From CAVUCH01 sp963739995 (GTDB lineage Bacteria; Acidobacteriota; Vicinamibacteria; Vicinamibacterales; JAENWD01), in contig CAVUCH010000017.1 of NCBI GenBank assembly GCA_963739995.1, positions 186,001 to 250,000 of the forward strand: a stretch of DNA of 64,000 nucleotides, in the 5' to 3' direction. The translations under genes were made by a program, and so were the position numbers. Shown here piece after piece: positions 48,674-58,150 of this stretch. Under the pieces are notes generated by a model, which had not been told where the DNA came from, did not search any database, and worked only from the letters and a program-made list of their open reading frames with translations. Positions within the stretch are counted from its first letter, which is position 1. Each line of letters starts with the position of its first letter.

Positions 48674-50272
48674 TCAGACGCCCTTCAGAATCCGCTGCGC
48701 GGCATCGATGCCGGAGAGCGCCGCACCTTCCATGAACCCCTGCCACTCGTAAAAGGAGTTGGTGTGCTCGCCGGCGAAATGCAGGTTCCCGACGGACGTT
48801 CCCTCGTGGCCCGCGATCGTCGTGAACTGGCCGGGCTGATAGCACGTATAGCTGCCGCGGCTCAGTGCGTTCGACGGCCAGTGTTCGAGGTGAACGGTGA
48901 AGTGCCCCGCCTCGGAGCGTCGCGCCGCCGCGAACGCCCCCGGGTACACGAGATCCAGATCGGTGAGGAACAGGGCCGCCTCCTGTTGGAGCAGCGCCGG
49001 ATCCAGCGACGCGCCACGAGCACCGCTCGAGTAGTCGGTGAGCACGCCACGGGAGGCCGTCGCGTTGACGGCGTTCGTCTCCCACGTGGTCTGGTGGTGC
49101 GCAAAATCGGAGTACGACGCCCCGGTGCCGCCGAGGTCGATCCAGGGGCGGGCGTCGAATCCGACCATCATCTTCGCGTTCGTGCCATAGCCGAGCGCCT
49201 CGATGGCGTGACGCTTAGGTTGTGGTAGAGCGAGAGATGCATCGAGATCGACTTCACGCAGCACGCTGAACGGCAGCGACAGCACAACGGCCTCGTGGAC
49301 CCGGATCGCGGTGCCCCCGGCCGTGTCGAACGTCAGCTCGATGCGTCCGTCGCTCGCGCGGCGCACGCGCACCAGGCGACGCCCGAAACGGATTTGCCCC
49401 GGTATCGATTCGGCGAGCCCCTGGACGACGCGGTCGTTCCCATCGGGAATGTGCCAGCGCTCGTCGCTGAACACGCCGAAGGGCGTGAATTTCGAGCGGC
49501 GGTCGGCATGGATGAAGAGGAGGAAGTTGAGCGCGCTCTGCTCGGAGGCCGCCAGGCCGTACTCCGCTTCGTACGCGGCAACGATGGCCCCGCGTACGAC
49601 CGGCCCAGCGGCAACACCGCGCGCGTTCTGCCCATCGAGGTACTCGGCCAGGCTGACCGCGTCGAGCTGCGCATCCTCCGGCGTGAAGCTCACCGCCGTG
49701 GGTTCCCCGGAGAGGCGTCGCAGGTCCGTGCGCATGGCCTGGACAAACGCCCGGAACTGCTCCACCACAGCCGCCTCGGGATACCGCACGCCGCCGAACA
49801 CGTAGAACACTTCGCCCGGCCGCTTGTTCACGTCCTCGCGTGGGAGTCCGAACCGCTGCGCGTACCCGAGCATCGTCTTGTGCAGGTTGTCAATCAGCTC
49901 CCCACCCCGCTCGACGACCTGCCCGGGAAACGTCTGCCGAAGCGACCAGCAGCGCCCGCCCGCGCGCGCGGATGCCTCGTAGACCGGCGCGAGGACGCCC
50001 CGCTGTCGCAGCGTATCCGCACACGCGAGGCCGGCCAGCCCGCCGCCCACGATGCCGACGTCCGGGCGACTCGCCGGGACTGCCCAGGATTGCGTGGGGA
50101 GGGCGGCGGCGATCGCGGCAGCCGCCGCGCCACGCGCCGATCCGGCCAGGAACTGCCGGCGTCCGATGCGGCCGCGACCGGGCGGTGGGCTCGCTTCGGG
50201 GGAGCTACGGTCCAGAGCATCGGACTGCTGCAGAAGGCGGACGAGCGCATCGAAGTGTTGTGTGCGTGGCAT
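48674..50272 (-). CDS. Tat-exported flavin monoamine oxidase family protein
   Basis: About 532 residues from ATG 50272; the frame is open further upstream. A twin-arginine signal lies some 50 residues in (RIGRRQFLAGSARGAAAAAI), after a short helical pre-region. The FAD fold is VGIVGGGLAGLACADTLRQR, with the conserved GGRCWSLR and, at the C terminus, LHFAGEHTNSFYEWQGFMEG. The family oxidises primary amines or L-amino acids with oxygen; the substrate is not predictable. It is transcribed divergently from the signalling cassette. Confidence 0.87.
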   Translation of the reverse strand: MPRTQHFDALVRLLQQSDALDRSSPEASPPPGRGRIGRRQFLAGSARGAAAAAIAAALPTQSWAVPASRPDVGIVGGGLAGLACADTLRQRGVLAPVYEASARAGGRCWSLRQTFPGQVVERGGELIDNLHKTMLGYAQRFGLPREDVNKRPGEVFYVFGGVRYPEAAVVEQFRAFVQAMRTDLRRLSGEPTAVSFTPEDAQLDAVSLAEYLDGQNARGVAAGPVVRGAIVAAYEAEYGLAASEQSALNFLLFIHADRRSKFTPFGVFSDERWHIPDGNDRVVQGLAESIPGQIRFGRRLVRVRRASDGRIELTFDTAGGTAIRVHEAVVLSLPFSVLREVDLDASLALPQPKRHAIEALGYGTNAKMMVGFDARPWIDLGGTGASYSDFAHHQTTWETNAVNATASRGVLTDYSSGARGASLDPALLQQEAALFLTDLDLVYPGAFAAARRSEAGHFTVHLEHWPSNALSRGSYTCYQPGQFTTIAGHEGTSVGNLHFAGEHTNSFYEWQGFMEGAALSGIDAAQRILKGV

Positions 50273-50478
50273 GATTGCGTGATCTCCGGCGAGATCTATC
50301 GGCTCCGGCGCAGGGTTCCATGCGCCCTCACTGGACGGAGCGGACGCGGGCCTGACCCGCCAGCGGCCAACAGACAACGCACACACCCCATGTCGGCTGG
50401 CACTGACGGGGCCAGCTCTGCTAAACTCCGCGTCTCACCTCGATCTCAGCCCATCTCGTACGACGCCAGGGAGCGCGA

Positions 50479-51660
50479 ATGCCGAATACGATCCTCGTCG
50501 TTGACGACGAGCCGGACCTTGAACTGCTCATCACCCAGCGATTCCGCAAGCAGATTCGCGAGCGCAGCCTGGAGTTCCTCTTCGCGAGCAACGGCGAGGA
50601 AGCGCTTCGCGTCCTCGACCGCCAGGGCAGCATGGACGTGGTCCTCACAGACATCAACATGCCGGTGATGGACGGCCTCACGCTGCTCGGCAAGCTGAAC
50701 GAACGGTTTCCGCTGCTCAAGTCCGTGATCGTCTCGGCCTACGGGGACATGGCCAATATTCGAACGGCGCTGAATCGCGGGGCATTCGATTTCATCACCA
50801 AGCCGATCGATTTCCAGGACCTCTCCCTGACACTCGACAAGAGCCTCCAGGAAGCGCTCGTGCGCAAGCAGGCCGCGCAGGATCGCGACGGGCTGATCGC
50901 GCTGCGGAAGGAGCTCGATGTCGCCCGGCGCATCCAGGAATCGATAGTTCCGCGGCGCTTCCCGCCCTTTCCGCACCGGAGCGATGTGGCCGTGCACGCG
51001 AGCATGGTGCCGGCCCGCTCGGTCGGCGGCGACTTCTACGACTATTTCTTCGTGGACGATCACCGGCTGGTCTTCACGATTGGCGACGTCACGGGGAAAG
51101 GCGTCCCTGCGGCACTCTACATGGCCGTCACCCGCACGCTCCTGCGCGCCACGGCCTCGCGAGGCCTCAGGCCGCACGAGTGCCTGGCGGCCGCCAACGA
51201 GGCCCTCTTCGAGGATATCGACTCGGCGATGTTCGTGACCTGCTTCCATGCGGTGCTCGACACCCGCACGGGCGTGGTCGAGTTCTCGAACGCGGGGCAC
51301 AATCCGCCGTACGTCCTTCGCGCGGACGGTCGGGTGGAGACGACGGAGGAGGCCGGCGGGTTCATGCTCGGGGCGTTCCCCGGGGTCGTGTACGACCACG
51401 CCACGCTGCACCTGCAGCCCTGCGACACGCTCGTGCTGTTCACGGATGGCGTGAGCGAAGCCGTCGGCCCGCTGGACGAGCTGTACGGAGATGACCGGCT
51501 CGTGGGCTGCCTCGAAGGGCTGTGCCGCGGACCGTGCGATGAGTTCGTCAGAGGCGTGCTCGCCGACGTGCAGACGTTCGCCGCCGGAACGCCGGCGGCC
51601 GACGACACGACGCTCCTGGCCATCAGCTGGACCCCCCAGGGCAGCGTGGCAATCGCGTGA
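50479..51660 (+). CDS. Response regulator with SpoIIE-type PP2C phosphatase domain
   Basis: 393 residues. The receiver spans residues 3-120: DDE acidic cluster at 9-11, phosphoacceptor D58 in VLTDINMP, and the conserved lysine in FITKPIDF. A coiled linker follows. The PP2C/SpoIIE phosphatase domain has RSVGGDFYDYF, IGDVTGKGVPAALYMA, NAGHNPP, TDGVSEA and DDTTLL, the metal-binding acidic residues of RsbU-like enzymes. Phosphorylation of the receiver probably switches dephosphorylation of an anti-sigma-factor antagonist; no antagonist gene is in the window. The stop overlaps the start of the histidine kinase gene (GTGA). Confidence 0.93.
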   Translation: MPNTILVVDDEPDLELLITQRFRKQIRERSLEFLFASNGEEALRVLDRQGSMDVVLTDINMPVMDGLTLLGKLNERFPLLKSVIVSAYGDMANIRTALNRGAFDFITKPIDFQDLSLTLDKSLQEALVRKQAAQDRDGLIALRKELDVARRIQESIVPRRFPPFPHRSDVAVHASMVPARSVGGDFYDYFFVDDHRLVFTIGDVTGKGVPAALYMAVTRTLLRATASRGLRPHECLAAANEALFEDIDSAMFVTCFHAVLDTRTGVVEFSNAGHNPPYVLRADGRVETTEEAGGFMLGAFPGVVYDHATLHLQPCDTLVLFTDGVSEAVGPLDELYGDDRLVGCLEGLCRGPCDEFVRGVLADVQTFAAGTPAADDTTLLAISWTPQGSVAIA

Positions 51661-54600
51661 CCCGCAGGCGCTTGCGATTGGCCATCGTGGCGGCGGCTCT
51701 CTGCCTTGCCCCGCTGCACGCGCAGCGCGCCGCCTCGCCGCGGCCGGCCGCCGTCAAGACCGCCGCGGCGTCAGCGGCCGCCACGCGCTCGGAAGTCGGC
51801 CGGCCCTTCCTGACCTGCTTCGGCTCGCGTGAATACGGCGCGACCGCTCAGAACTGGGTCTTCGCCGAGGACACGCGCGGGCTGATGTACGTCGGCAACA
51901 ATATCGGGGCGCTCCAGTACGATGGCGCCTCGTGGCGGCTCATCGACACCGCATCGAACAGCGTCGTCCGCTCGATCACCCGCGATAGCCATGGGCGCCT
52001 CTACGTCGGCAGCACCGGTGAAATCGGCTATCTCGCGCCCGATGCGCACGAGCAGCTGCGGTACGTGTCGCTGCTCCAGCACGTGAAACCCGAAGACCGC
52101 GCGTTCAACGACGTCTGGACGGTGCACGTCGCCGCTGAGGGCGTCTACTTCCAGTCGCGGGAGCTGCTGTTGCTCCTGACGCCTCCGGCCGACCCGGCAT
52201 CGGACACCGGGTGGCGGGTGCGTACCTGGAAGCCGCGCGGGCTTTTTCTCTTCGCGTTCGCGGTGGGCGGCACGTACTACGTCCATGAGCAGAGCGTCGG
52301 GCTGCAACGGATGCTGGGCGATCGTCTGGTGCTCGTGCCGGGCAGCGAGCAGTTCGCGCAGGAGCGGGTGCAGGTGCTGCTGCCGCTCGATGACGGGCGC
52401 TCGCCGCAGCTGCTGCTCGGGACGTTCAATCGCGGTCTGTTCCGGTACGACGGCGAGACGTTCACGCCGTTCGTGACCGACGGGGACGCGTACCTGCGCG
52501 AGCGGACGCTGTACAAAGGCATCGTGCTCCCGGACGGAACCTTCGCCTTCTCGACGATCAGCGGCGGCCTCGTCGTCATGAGCCGGGAAGGGCACGCACT
52601 TCACTACATCAACCAGGCTACGGGCCTGCCGAACGACAACACGCTTGCGGTGTACGCCGATCGCACCGGGCTGGTGTGGCTCGCCTCCGAAGGGTCGGTG
52701 TGCCAGATCGAAACCCCCTCGCCGCTGTCGCGGTTCGACATCAACGTCGGGCTGGGAGGCGGCGTCGCCGATCTGGTCCGGCACAAGGGCGTGTTGTATG
52801 CCGCCACCAGCGTCGGGGTGTTCTATCTGGACACATCCTCGTCCACCTTCAAACAGATCACCGGCTTTCGCGAGGGCAACTCGCAGGCGACCGGCCTGGC
52901 GTCGAACGGCGACGTGTTGATGGTCGGCTACGGGGCTGGCTTGCATCAGTTGGACGGCGCAGTCGCCCGCGTCGTGAAGCCCAACATCGGGGCCTCGTTC
53001 TCGTCCGGGGCCATCCGGTTCTCGCGGCAGGACCCCAGGCGCTTGTGGGTCGCGCTCGAGGATGGGCTCGCGTCGATGCGGCTCGGCGACGACGGCAAGT
53101 GGATCGACGAGGGACGCGTGCCCGGCATCCGCGAAACCATCGGCTACCTCGCCGAACCCGCGGTGAACGAGCTGTGGCTCGGCACGGGCGCCCAGGGTGC
53201 GATCCGGGTGCGATTCGAGCGTGGGCGCGAGCGGCCACGGATTGATCGCTTCGGTGCGGCACAAGGGCTGACCGGAAATACCGGGCTCGCCGTGTATGCG
53301 GTGAGCGGCCGCCCGGTGCTCGTGGCGAAACAGGGCGTGTTCCGGCTCGATGGCCGCGGCGAGCGCCTGTTGCCGGACACCACGTGGCAGGGGCTGTCCG
53401 TGGGAGGCACGCAGGATCAGTCCGCCATGGCGGAAGATCGCCAGGGCAACGTGTGGGGGAACTTCGGCCTCGAGACGGCGGTGTTCCGGCGCCAGACCGA
53501 CGGCTCCTACCGCGTGGACAAGACGGCCCTGCTCCGCTTCTCCGACATGGCCGTGGCGAAAATCTACGTCGAGGACGACGGCGTGGTCTGGTTCGGCCGG
53601 GACGACGGGCTGATTCGGTTCGATCCGTCAATCCGTCAGAACTACACGCGTCACTATTCCGCGCTCGTCCGTCGGGTCACGCTGGAAGACGGCCGTGTGC
53701 TCCACGGCGGCGCTCCCCCCGGCGACGGGTCCACAGCGATTCCGCGCCTCGCGGCGGCTGAGAACGCGTTGCGGTTCGAGTTCGCTTCGACCTGGCTCGC
53801 CAGCTCGCGCGAAACACACTACCAGACGATGCTCGAAGGGTTCGATCCGAAGTGGTCGGCGTGGAGCACGGAGTCGCGGCGCGACTATACGAACCTGCCC
53901 CCTGGTTCGTACCGCTTCCGTGTGCGGGCGCGGAACCTCTATCAGCACGAGAGCACTGAAGCAAATTACGCCCTCGTGATCGTCTCGCCCTGGTACGCCA
54001 CCTGGTGGGCATACCTGGCGTACGCCCTGATCGCGCTGGCGGCAGTCCTGGGCGTGGTTGGCCTGCGTACGCAGAAGCTGCGGGCCGAGAGCCGGCGGCT
54101 CGAGCGCATCGTGACCGAACGGACGCAGGAGATCCGGGAGCGCGAGTCCGAGGTGCGCGCCCAGGCCGATGAACTGCGGCGTCTGGACGAAATCGTGAAA
54201 GCCATCAATCGCGAGGAGGGGCTCGGCAACGTCCTCCACGCACTGCTCGAGGAGGGCCTCAAGCTCGTGCCCCAGGCCGAGAAGGGCACGTTCCTGGTGC
54301 GCGACCTCAAGACGGATCAGTTCGTGTTTGCGACCCACGTGGGCTATGACGCCGGGCAGTTGAACGGCATCACCCTCAGTGAGGACGACATCACGCACCG
54401 ATACGCGCACGGCACCGAGCGCGTGGACCGCGGCGTGTACATCGTTCGACCGGAGGCCGGCACCGAGACGAAGAGCCGTCTCGGCGCCCTGCCGGTACCG
54501 AAAGCGATGCTGGCGATGACCGTGGCGCTCCGCGGCCGGCTCGAGGGCCTGCTCGTCTTCGACAACCTGCACGACGAGAATGCGTTCGACCATTCCGACC

Positions 54601-56105
54601 TGCAGCGCGTGTCCCGGCTCCGCGAGCATGCAATCGGCGCCGTAGCCAAGGCTCGTGCGCTCGTCACCGTGCAGGAGAAGACGCTCGCATTACAGCAGCA
54701 GAAGGAGCAGGTCGAGCAGGCCTACGACAACGTGGAGTTGCTCAGCCGCATCGGGCGCGACATCACAGCACGGTTGTCGATCGAGGAGATCATCGCCACG
54801 GTCTACCAGAACGTGAACGCGCTGATGGACGCGGCGGTCTTCGGGATCGGCCTGTGCGACGAAGCCGGGGAACGGATCGAATTCCCGGCGACGCGAGAGA
54901 ATGGCGAGCCGCTGCCGCCGTTCGGCTATGCGCTGACCGACGATTCGCGACTCGCCGTCGTGTGCTTTCAGCGGCGGGAGGAGATCGTCATCGAGGACAT
55001 GGCCCGGGAGCACCAGCGGTATCTGCGGGAGCACAAGCCGCCGGTCGCCGGCAAGCCCGTCGCCTCGATCATCTACCTGCCGCTCGTGCACAAGGATCGT
55101 GCAATCGGCGTCATCACCGCCCAGAGTTTTCGGACGCATGCGTTCACCGACTACCACCTGAACATCCTGCGAAATCTTGCCACCTACGCCACCATCGCGC
55201 TCGAGAACGCCGACGCGTACCGGCGCCTGAACGACACGCTCGAGCGGCTCCAGAGGATGCAGGAGCAGCTCGTGGTTCAGGAGAAGCTGGCGTCGCTCGG
55301 CGCCCTGACCGCCGGCATCGCGCACGAGATCAAGAACCCGCTCAACTTCGTCAACAACTTCGCCGAGTTGAGCATGGAGCTGGCCGGCGAGCTGCAGCAA
55401 TCGCTCGAGGGCCAGCGCGATCGGCTGGACCCGGCGGTGTACGACGATGTGACCGGGCTCGCGGCCGACCTCGTGCTCAATGCCCGAAAAATCAACGATC
55501 ATGGCCGGCGGGCCGACAGCATCATCCGGGGGATGCTGCTGCACTCGCGCGGCCACTCGGGCGAGCGGCAGGAGACGGACATCAACGCGGTGCTCGAGGA
55601 GTACGTGAACCTGTCCTACCACGGCATCCGCGCGCAGGACTCGTCGTTCAACGTCACCCTCGAGCGCAACTACGATCCCACGGTCGGCACCGTGCTCGTA
55701 GTGCCGCAAGACATCAGCCGCGTCTTCCTCAACATCGTGAACAACGCGTGTTACGCGACGCACGAGCGGAAGCAGCAGGCCGACACGCGGGGTGAACCGG
55801 GCTACGCACCAACGCTGCAGGTCACCACGCGCAACCTGGGCGACATGGTGGAGGTGCGGATTCGGGACAACGGCAACGGAATCCCGCCTGAGATCCGCGA
55901 TCGTATCTTCAACCCGTTCTTCACCACCAAGCCCACCGGCCTGGGCACCGGCCTCGGCCTGTCGATCAGCCACGACATCATCGTGCAGCAGCACCATGGA
56001 CAGCTCGAGGTGAACAGCGAGCCCGGACGGTTCACGGAATTCATCGTGCGGCTGCCGCGCGCCACGAGCGGCGTCGCGCCCCACCACAAGACAGTGGCCA
56101 CGTAA
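51657..56105 (+). CDS. Large sensor histidine kinase: propeller, Y_Y_Y, membrane helix, two GAF, kinase core
   Basis: 1482 residues from a GTG overlapping the previous stop. A signal sequence precedes a periplasmic two-component-regulator propeller (blades such as TRDSHGRLYVGSTGEIGYLA and ASEGSVCQIETP), then a Y_Y_Y domain (YQTMLEGFDPKWSAWSTESR, NLPPGSYRFRVRARN) and the membrane helix LAYALIALAAVLGVVGL near 800. A coiled coil and two GAF domains follow at about 840-1190. The kinase core has the H-box AHEIKNPLNFVNN, N-box NIVNNACYAT, DNGNGI, NPFFTTK and GTGLGLS. This is the hybrid-two-component type of polysaccharide sensor, but without fused receiver. The partner receivers are presumably its neighbours. 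Confidence 0.93.
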   Translation: MTRRRLRLAIVAAALCLAPLHAQRAASPRPAAVKTAAASAAATRSEVGRPFLTCFGSREYGATAQNWVFAEDTRGLMYVGNNIGALQYDGASWRLIDTASNSVVRSITRDSHGRLYVGSTGEIGYLAPDAHEQLRYVSLLQHVKPEDRAFNDVWTVHVAAEGVYFQSRELLLLLTPPADPASDTGWRVRTWKPRGLFLFAFAVGGTYYVHEQSVGLQRMLGDRLVLVPGSEQFAQERVQVLLPLDDGRSPQLLLGTFNRGLFRYDGETFTPFVTDGDAYLRERTLYKGIVLPDGTFAFSTISGGLVVMSREGHALHYINQATGLPNDNTLAVYADRTGLVWLASEGSVCQIETPSPLSRFDINVGLGGGVADLVRHKGVLYAATSVGVFYLDTSSSTFKQITGFREGNSQATGLASNGDVLMVGYGAGLHQLDGAVARVVKPNIGASFSSGAIRFSRQDPRRLWVALEDGLASMRLGDDGKWIDEGRVPGIRETIGYLAEPAVNELWLGTGAQGAIRVRFERGRERPRIDRFGAAQGLTGNTGLAVYAVSGRPVLVAKQGVFRLDGRGERLLPDTTWQGLSVGGTQDQSAMAEDRQGNVWGNFGLETAVFRRQTDGSYRVDKTALLRFSDMAVAKIYVEDDGVVWFGRDDGLIRFDPSIRQNYTRHYSALVRRVTLEDGRVLHGGAPPGDGSTAIPRLAAAENALRFEFASTWLASSRETHYQTMLEGFDPKWSAWSTESRRDYTNLPPGSYRFRVRARNLYQHESTEANYALVIVSPWYATWWAYLAYALIALAAVLGVVGLRTQKLRAESRRLERIVTERTQEIRERESEVRAQADELRRLDEIVKAINREEGLGNVLHALLEEGLKLVPQAEKGTFLVRDLKTDQFVFATHVGYDAGQLNGITLSEDDITHRYAHGTERVDRGVYIVRPEAGTETKSRLGALPVPKAMLAMTVALRGRLEGLLVFDNLHDENAFDHSDLQRVSRLREHAIGAVAKARALVTVQEKTLALQQQKEQVEQAYDNVELLSRIGRDITARLSIEEIIATVYQNVNALMDAAVFGIGLCDEAGERIEFPATRENGEPLPPFGYALTDDSRLAVVCFQRREEIVIEDMAREHQRYLREHKPPVAGKPVASIIYLPLVHKDRAIGVITAQSFRTHAFTDYHLNILRNLATYATIALENADAYRRLNDTLERLQRMQEQLVVQEKLASLGALTAGIAHEIKNPLNFVNNFAELSMELAGELQQSLEGQRDRLDPAVYDDVTGLAADLVLNARKINDHGRRADSIIRGMLLHSRGHSGERQETDINAVLEEYVNLSYHGIRAQDSSFNVTLERNYDPTVGTVLVVPQDISRVFLNIVNNACYATHERKQQADTRGEPGYAPTLQVTTRNLGDMVEVRIRDNGNGIPPEIRDRIFNPFFTTKPTGLGTGLGLSISHDIIVQQHHGQLEVNSEPGRFTEFIVRLPRATSGVAPHHKTVAT

Positions 56106-56122
56106 CCAGCGATGGAGGCGTG

Positions 56123-56509
56123 ATGAAAATCGTGGTCGTCGACGACGAGCGTGACGTGCAGGCCCTGTTCGAGCAGCGGTTCCGGCGTGAGATCCGGTTG
56201 GGCCTCCTCGAACTGCACTTTGCCTTCTCGGGCGAGGACGCTCTGACATTGCTCGAGCATCGCGGGATTGCCGACATTGTCCTCATCCTGTCGGACATCA
56301 ACATGCCCGGCATGAACGGCCTCGAGCTGCTGAAAGCGATCAAGCTGCGCTACCCGCTCCTCAAGGTCTACATGGTGACTGCCTACGGCGATGAAGCCAC
56401 GCACCAGCGCGCGCTGGATTCCGGGTGCGACGACTACCTGACCAAGCCGATCGATTTCACCGTGCTGAAGCAGCATCTCGGCCTCATCGATGGGGTGGTG
56501 GGATCCTGA
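56123..56509 (+). CDS. Single-domain response regulator
   Basis: 128 residues from ATG 56123, behind GGAGG, 17 bases after the kinase stop. It is a receiver only: IVVVDDERDVQALFEQRFRR, phosphoacceptor in ILSDINMPGMNG, threonine in VTAYGDE and lysine in YLTKPIDF. The motif DDExD-x5-QRFR is shared with the receiver of the SpoIIE-type phosphatase at 50479, so the two receivers are paralogues and likely read the same kinase. It could act as a phosphate sink or relay. Confidence 0.92.
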   Translation: MKIVVVDDERDVQALFEQRFRREIRLGLLELHFAFSGEDALTLLEHRGIADIVLILSDINMPGMNGLELLKAIKLRYPLLKVYMVTAYGDEATHQRALDSGCDDYLTKPIDFTVLKQHLGLIDGVVGS

Positions 56510-56575
56510 TGGCGGTCGCAGTCGACCACGATCAATACTGCCGGTTGTCACGCAAATTGCAGAGGTCGGCGCTTC

Positions 56576-57016
56576 ATGAGCCACTCCATCCTGATCATCG
56601 ACGACGACGCCAGTACCCGAACGCTGCTGACCGGCACGCTGCAGACGGACGGATACACCATCGTAACCGCCGAAAATGGTGCGGATGCGGTTCGCCGGCT
56701 GGTGGAGGCGAAGCCGTGCGTGATCCTGCTCGACTTCGAAATGCCGGTAATGGACGGCCACGATTTCCGCGAGGTGCAGAAGCGCGTGGCGCCGGACGTG
56801 CCGATCATCTGCCTGACCGGGGCTGCGGACGCGGATAGGACCGCGCGGCGTGTCGGCGCGTCCAGCGTGCATCAGAAGCCGCTGGACATGGATGAGCTGC
56901 GACGCGCAGTGGCAGAGCTCTGCCGTCTGCCGCACGCACACCGACACACGCCGGAAGTCGAGTCGTCGATTGGCCCCGCACGCGATGCCGGCTCGGGCGA
57001 CGACAGCGGCAAATAG
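56576..57016 (+). CDS. Single-domain response regulator
   Basis: 146 residues: a receiver (ILIIDDDASTRTLLTGTLQT, phosphoacceptor in ILLDFEMPVMDGH, lysine in VHQKPLDMDEL) with a 25-residue charged tail. It is of the CheY/PleD-like type and differs from the other two receivers of the cassette. It is the last plus-strand gene of the cassette, so a relay or branch output is likely. Confidence 0.9.
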   Translation: MSHSILIIDDDASTRTLLTGTLQTDGYTIVTAENGADAVRRLVEAKPCVILLDFEMPVMDGHDFREVQKRVAPDVPIICLTGAADADRTARRVGASSVHQKPLDMDELRRAVAELCRLPHAHRHTPEVESSIGPARDAGSGDDSGK

Positions 57017-57121
57017 AAGCAGCCCGCCGCGCGGTCCCGCTCCGATCCCTCTGCCGCGACATCCAGTTGTACGCCATCACCACAGGGAGGGCGATAACCT
57101 GTCCGACCGCCGTGAGTGCGC

Positions 57122-57721
57122 CTACCGCAGCACCGACGCGGGCAATTCGAAGGTGCCGCCCTCGTGCGCGTGCAGCCGCTCGATTTGCGCGCGGGCACGC
57201 TCCATCTCATGGAGCGAGAGTTTCCAGAGGTTGAACAGGGTGGACCCGGTGAGGTGGCTCGCGCCCATGCGAACGAGAAACGCGAGTGCGTCCGGCGTCA
57301 TCGCAGCCGGACGGTCGGCGGGCCGCCTCTCGGGGGCGACATTCGTCATGAGGACGACGCGATCGGATTCCTCACCAACTTCCTGAAGCGTCTGGAACAC
57401 CTGGGTGAGCTCCGGGGCCTTCTTCTGAATCGCCTCGGTGGTTGCAGATGGGATGAGCAGCAGGCGGCGCTTGCCGTCGAGCCGCACGACGACGCCGGCG
57501 GGCGAGGTGTCCTGGACTTGCGCCTCGAACTTCAGCGCGGTGAACGCGTCCCGCGCCGCTTCACCGAGCGGCGGGCCGACGCCCCACAGCAGGCGTGCGA
57601 ACCTGCCCATCTCCTGCAGGTCCGCCATCAGCCGCTGGATCTCGAGGAGCCGGGTCTGGTAGCCCGCGGGCATCTCCGCGACCACCCACTCAGGACCAGG
57701 ATGCGCGACGATCTCAGCCAT
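57122..57721 (-). CDS. Protein of unknown function
   Basis: 199 residues from ATG 57721, behind GAAGGG; the frame is open further upstream but reads as shadow there. No signal peptide or membrane helix is seen. The N-terminal half is helical (YQTRLLEIQRLMADLQEMGR, LWGVGPPLGEAARDAF), and a central strand-rich stretch (FEAQVQDTSPAGVVVRLDGK, RLLLIPSATTEAI) resembles a small nucleotide-independent domain. I do not recognise the family. It converges with the signalling cassette. Confidence 0.65.
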   Translation of the reverse strand: MAEIVAHPGPEWVVAEMPAGYQTRLLEIQRLMADLQEMGRFARLLWGVGPPLGEAARDAFTALKFEAQVQDTSPAGVVVRLDGKRRLLLIPSATTEAIQKKAPELTQVFQTLQEVGEESDRVVLMTNVAPERRPADRPAAMTPDALAFLVRMGASHLTGSTLFNLWKLSLHEMERARAQIERLHAHEGGTFELPASVLR

Positions 57722-58150
57722 GTTTCCCTTCACCGTTGTTCCGAACCAGACCGTTCGATTCGACCGGCGATGCTCCAGGCGCATTGGGCTTCGGCAAACG
57801 TCATTGCCGAGCGGCCCCCGGACCGGTCCCATCCTGAATCGTCCGAACGCCACGGCCGCCGCGAGCAGCGGCGTCGGTGGACGTGTCGCGCTAGCATACC
57901 TCCCGCCGGCGGCTGCAGACCGGCTTCGGTTTCCCGCGTCAGTTTGTCGGTGTACCAGGTGATCATGGAGACCGACCGCAACAGCGCGCGCGCCGTCCGC
58001 TGCATCGATCGCGTTATCCGCGAGGTGCGGGACGTCTTCGGGCTGGAGGCCGATGCGGCGCGGACTGAACTGTGCCGGTCGGCGCACACAGCGATCCCGC
58101 GCCCGGGACTGAAGGCCCGGGGCGACAACCGAAGTCCCGGCTCTACATGC
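57722..58150. other. Intergenic region with nested inverted repeats
   Basis: About 430 bases without a credible gene. Near its 3' side, 58101-58140, CCGGGACT (58103-58110) pairs exactly with AGTCCCGG (58133-58140), and within it CCCGGG pairs with CCCGGG around ACTGAAGG. It belongs with the CTGAAG-type hairpins. Elsewhere nothing was recognised. Confidence 0.6.

Noticed and set aside
51771..53264. A 497-codon antisense frame inside the sensor kinase gene
   Set aside because: It is a shadow of the propeller-coding frame with no family motif and no ribosome site.
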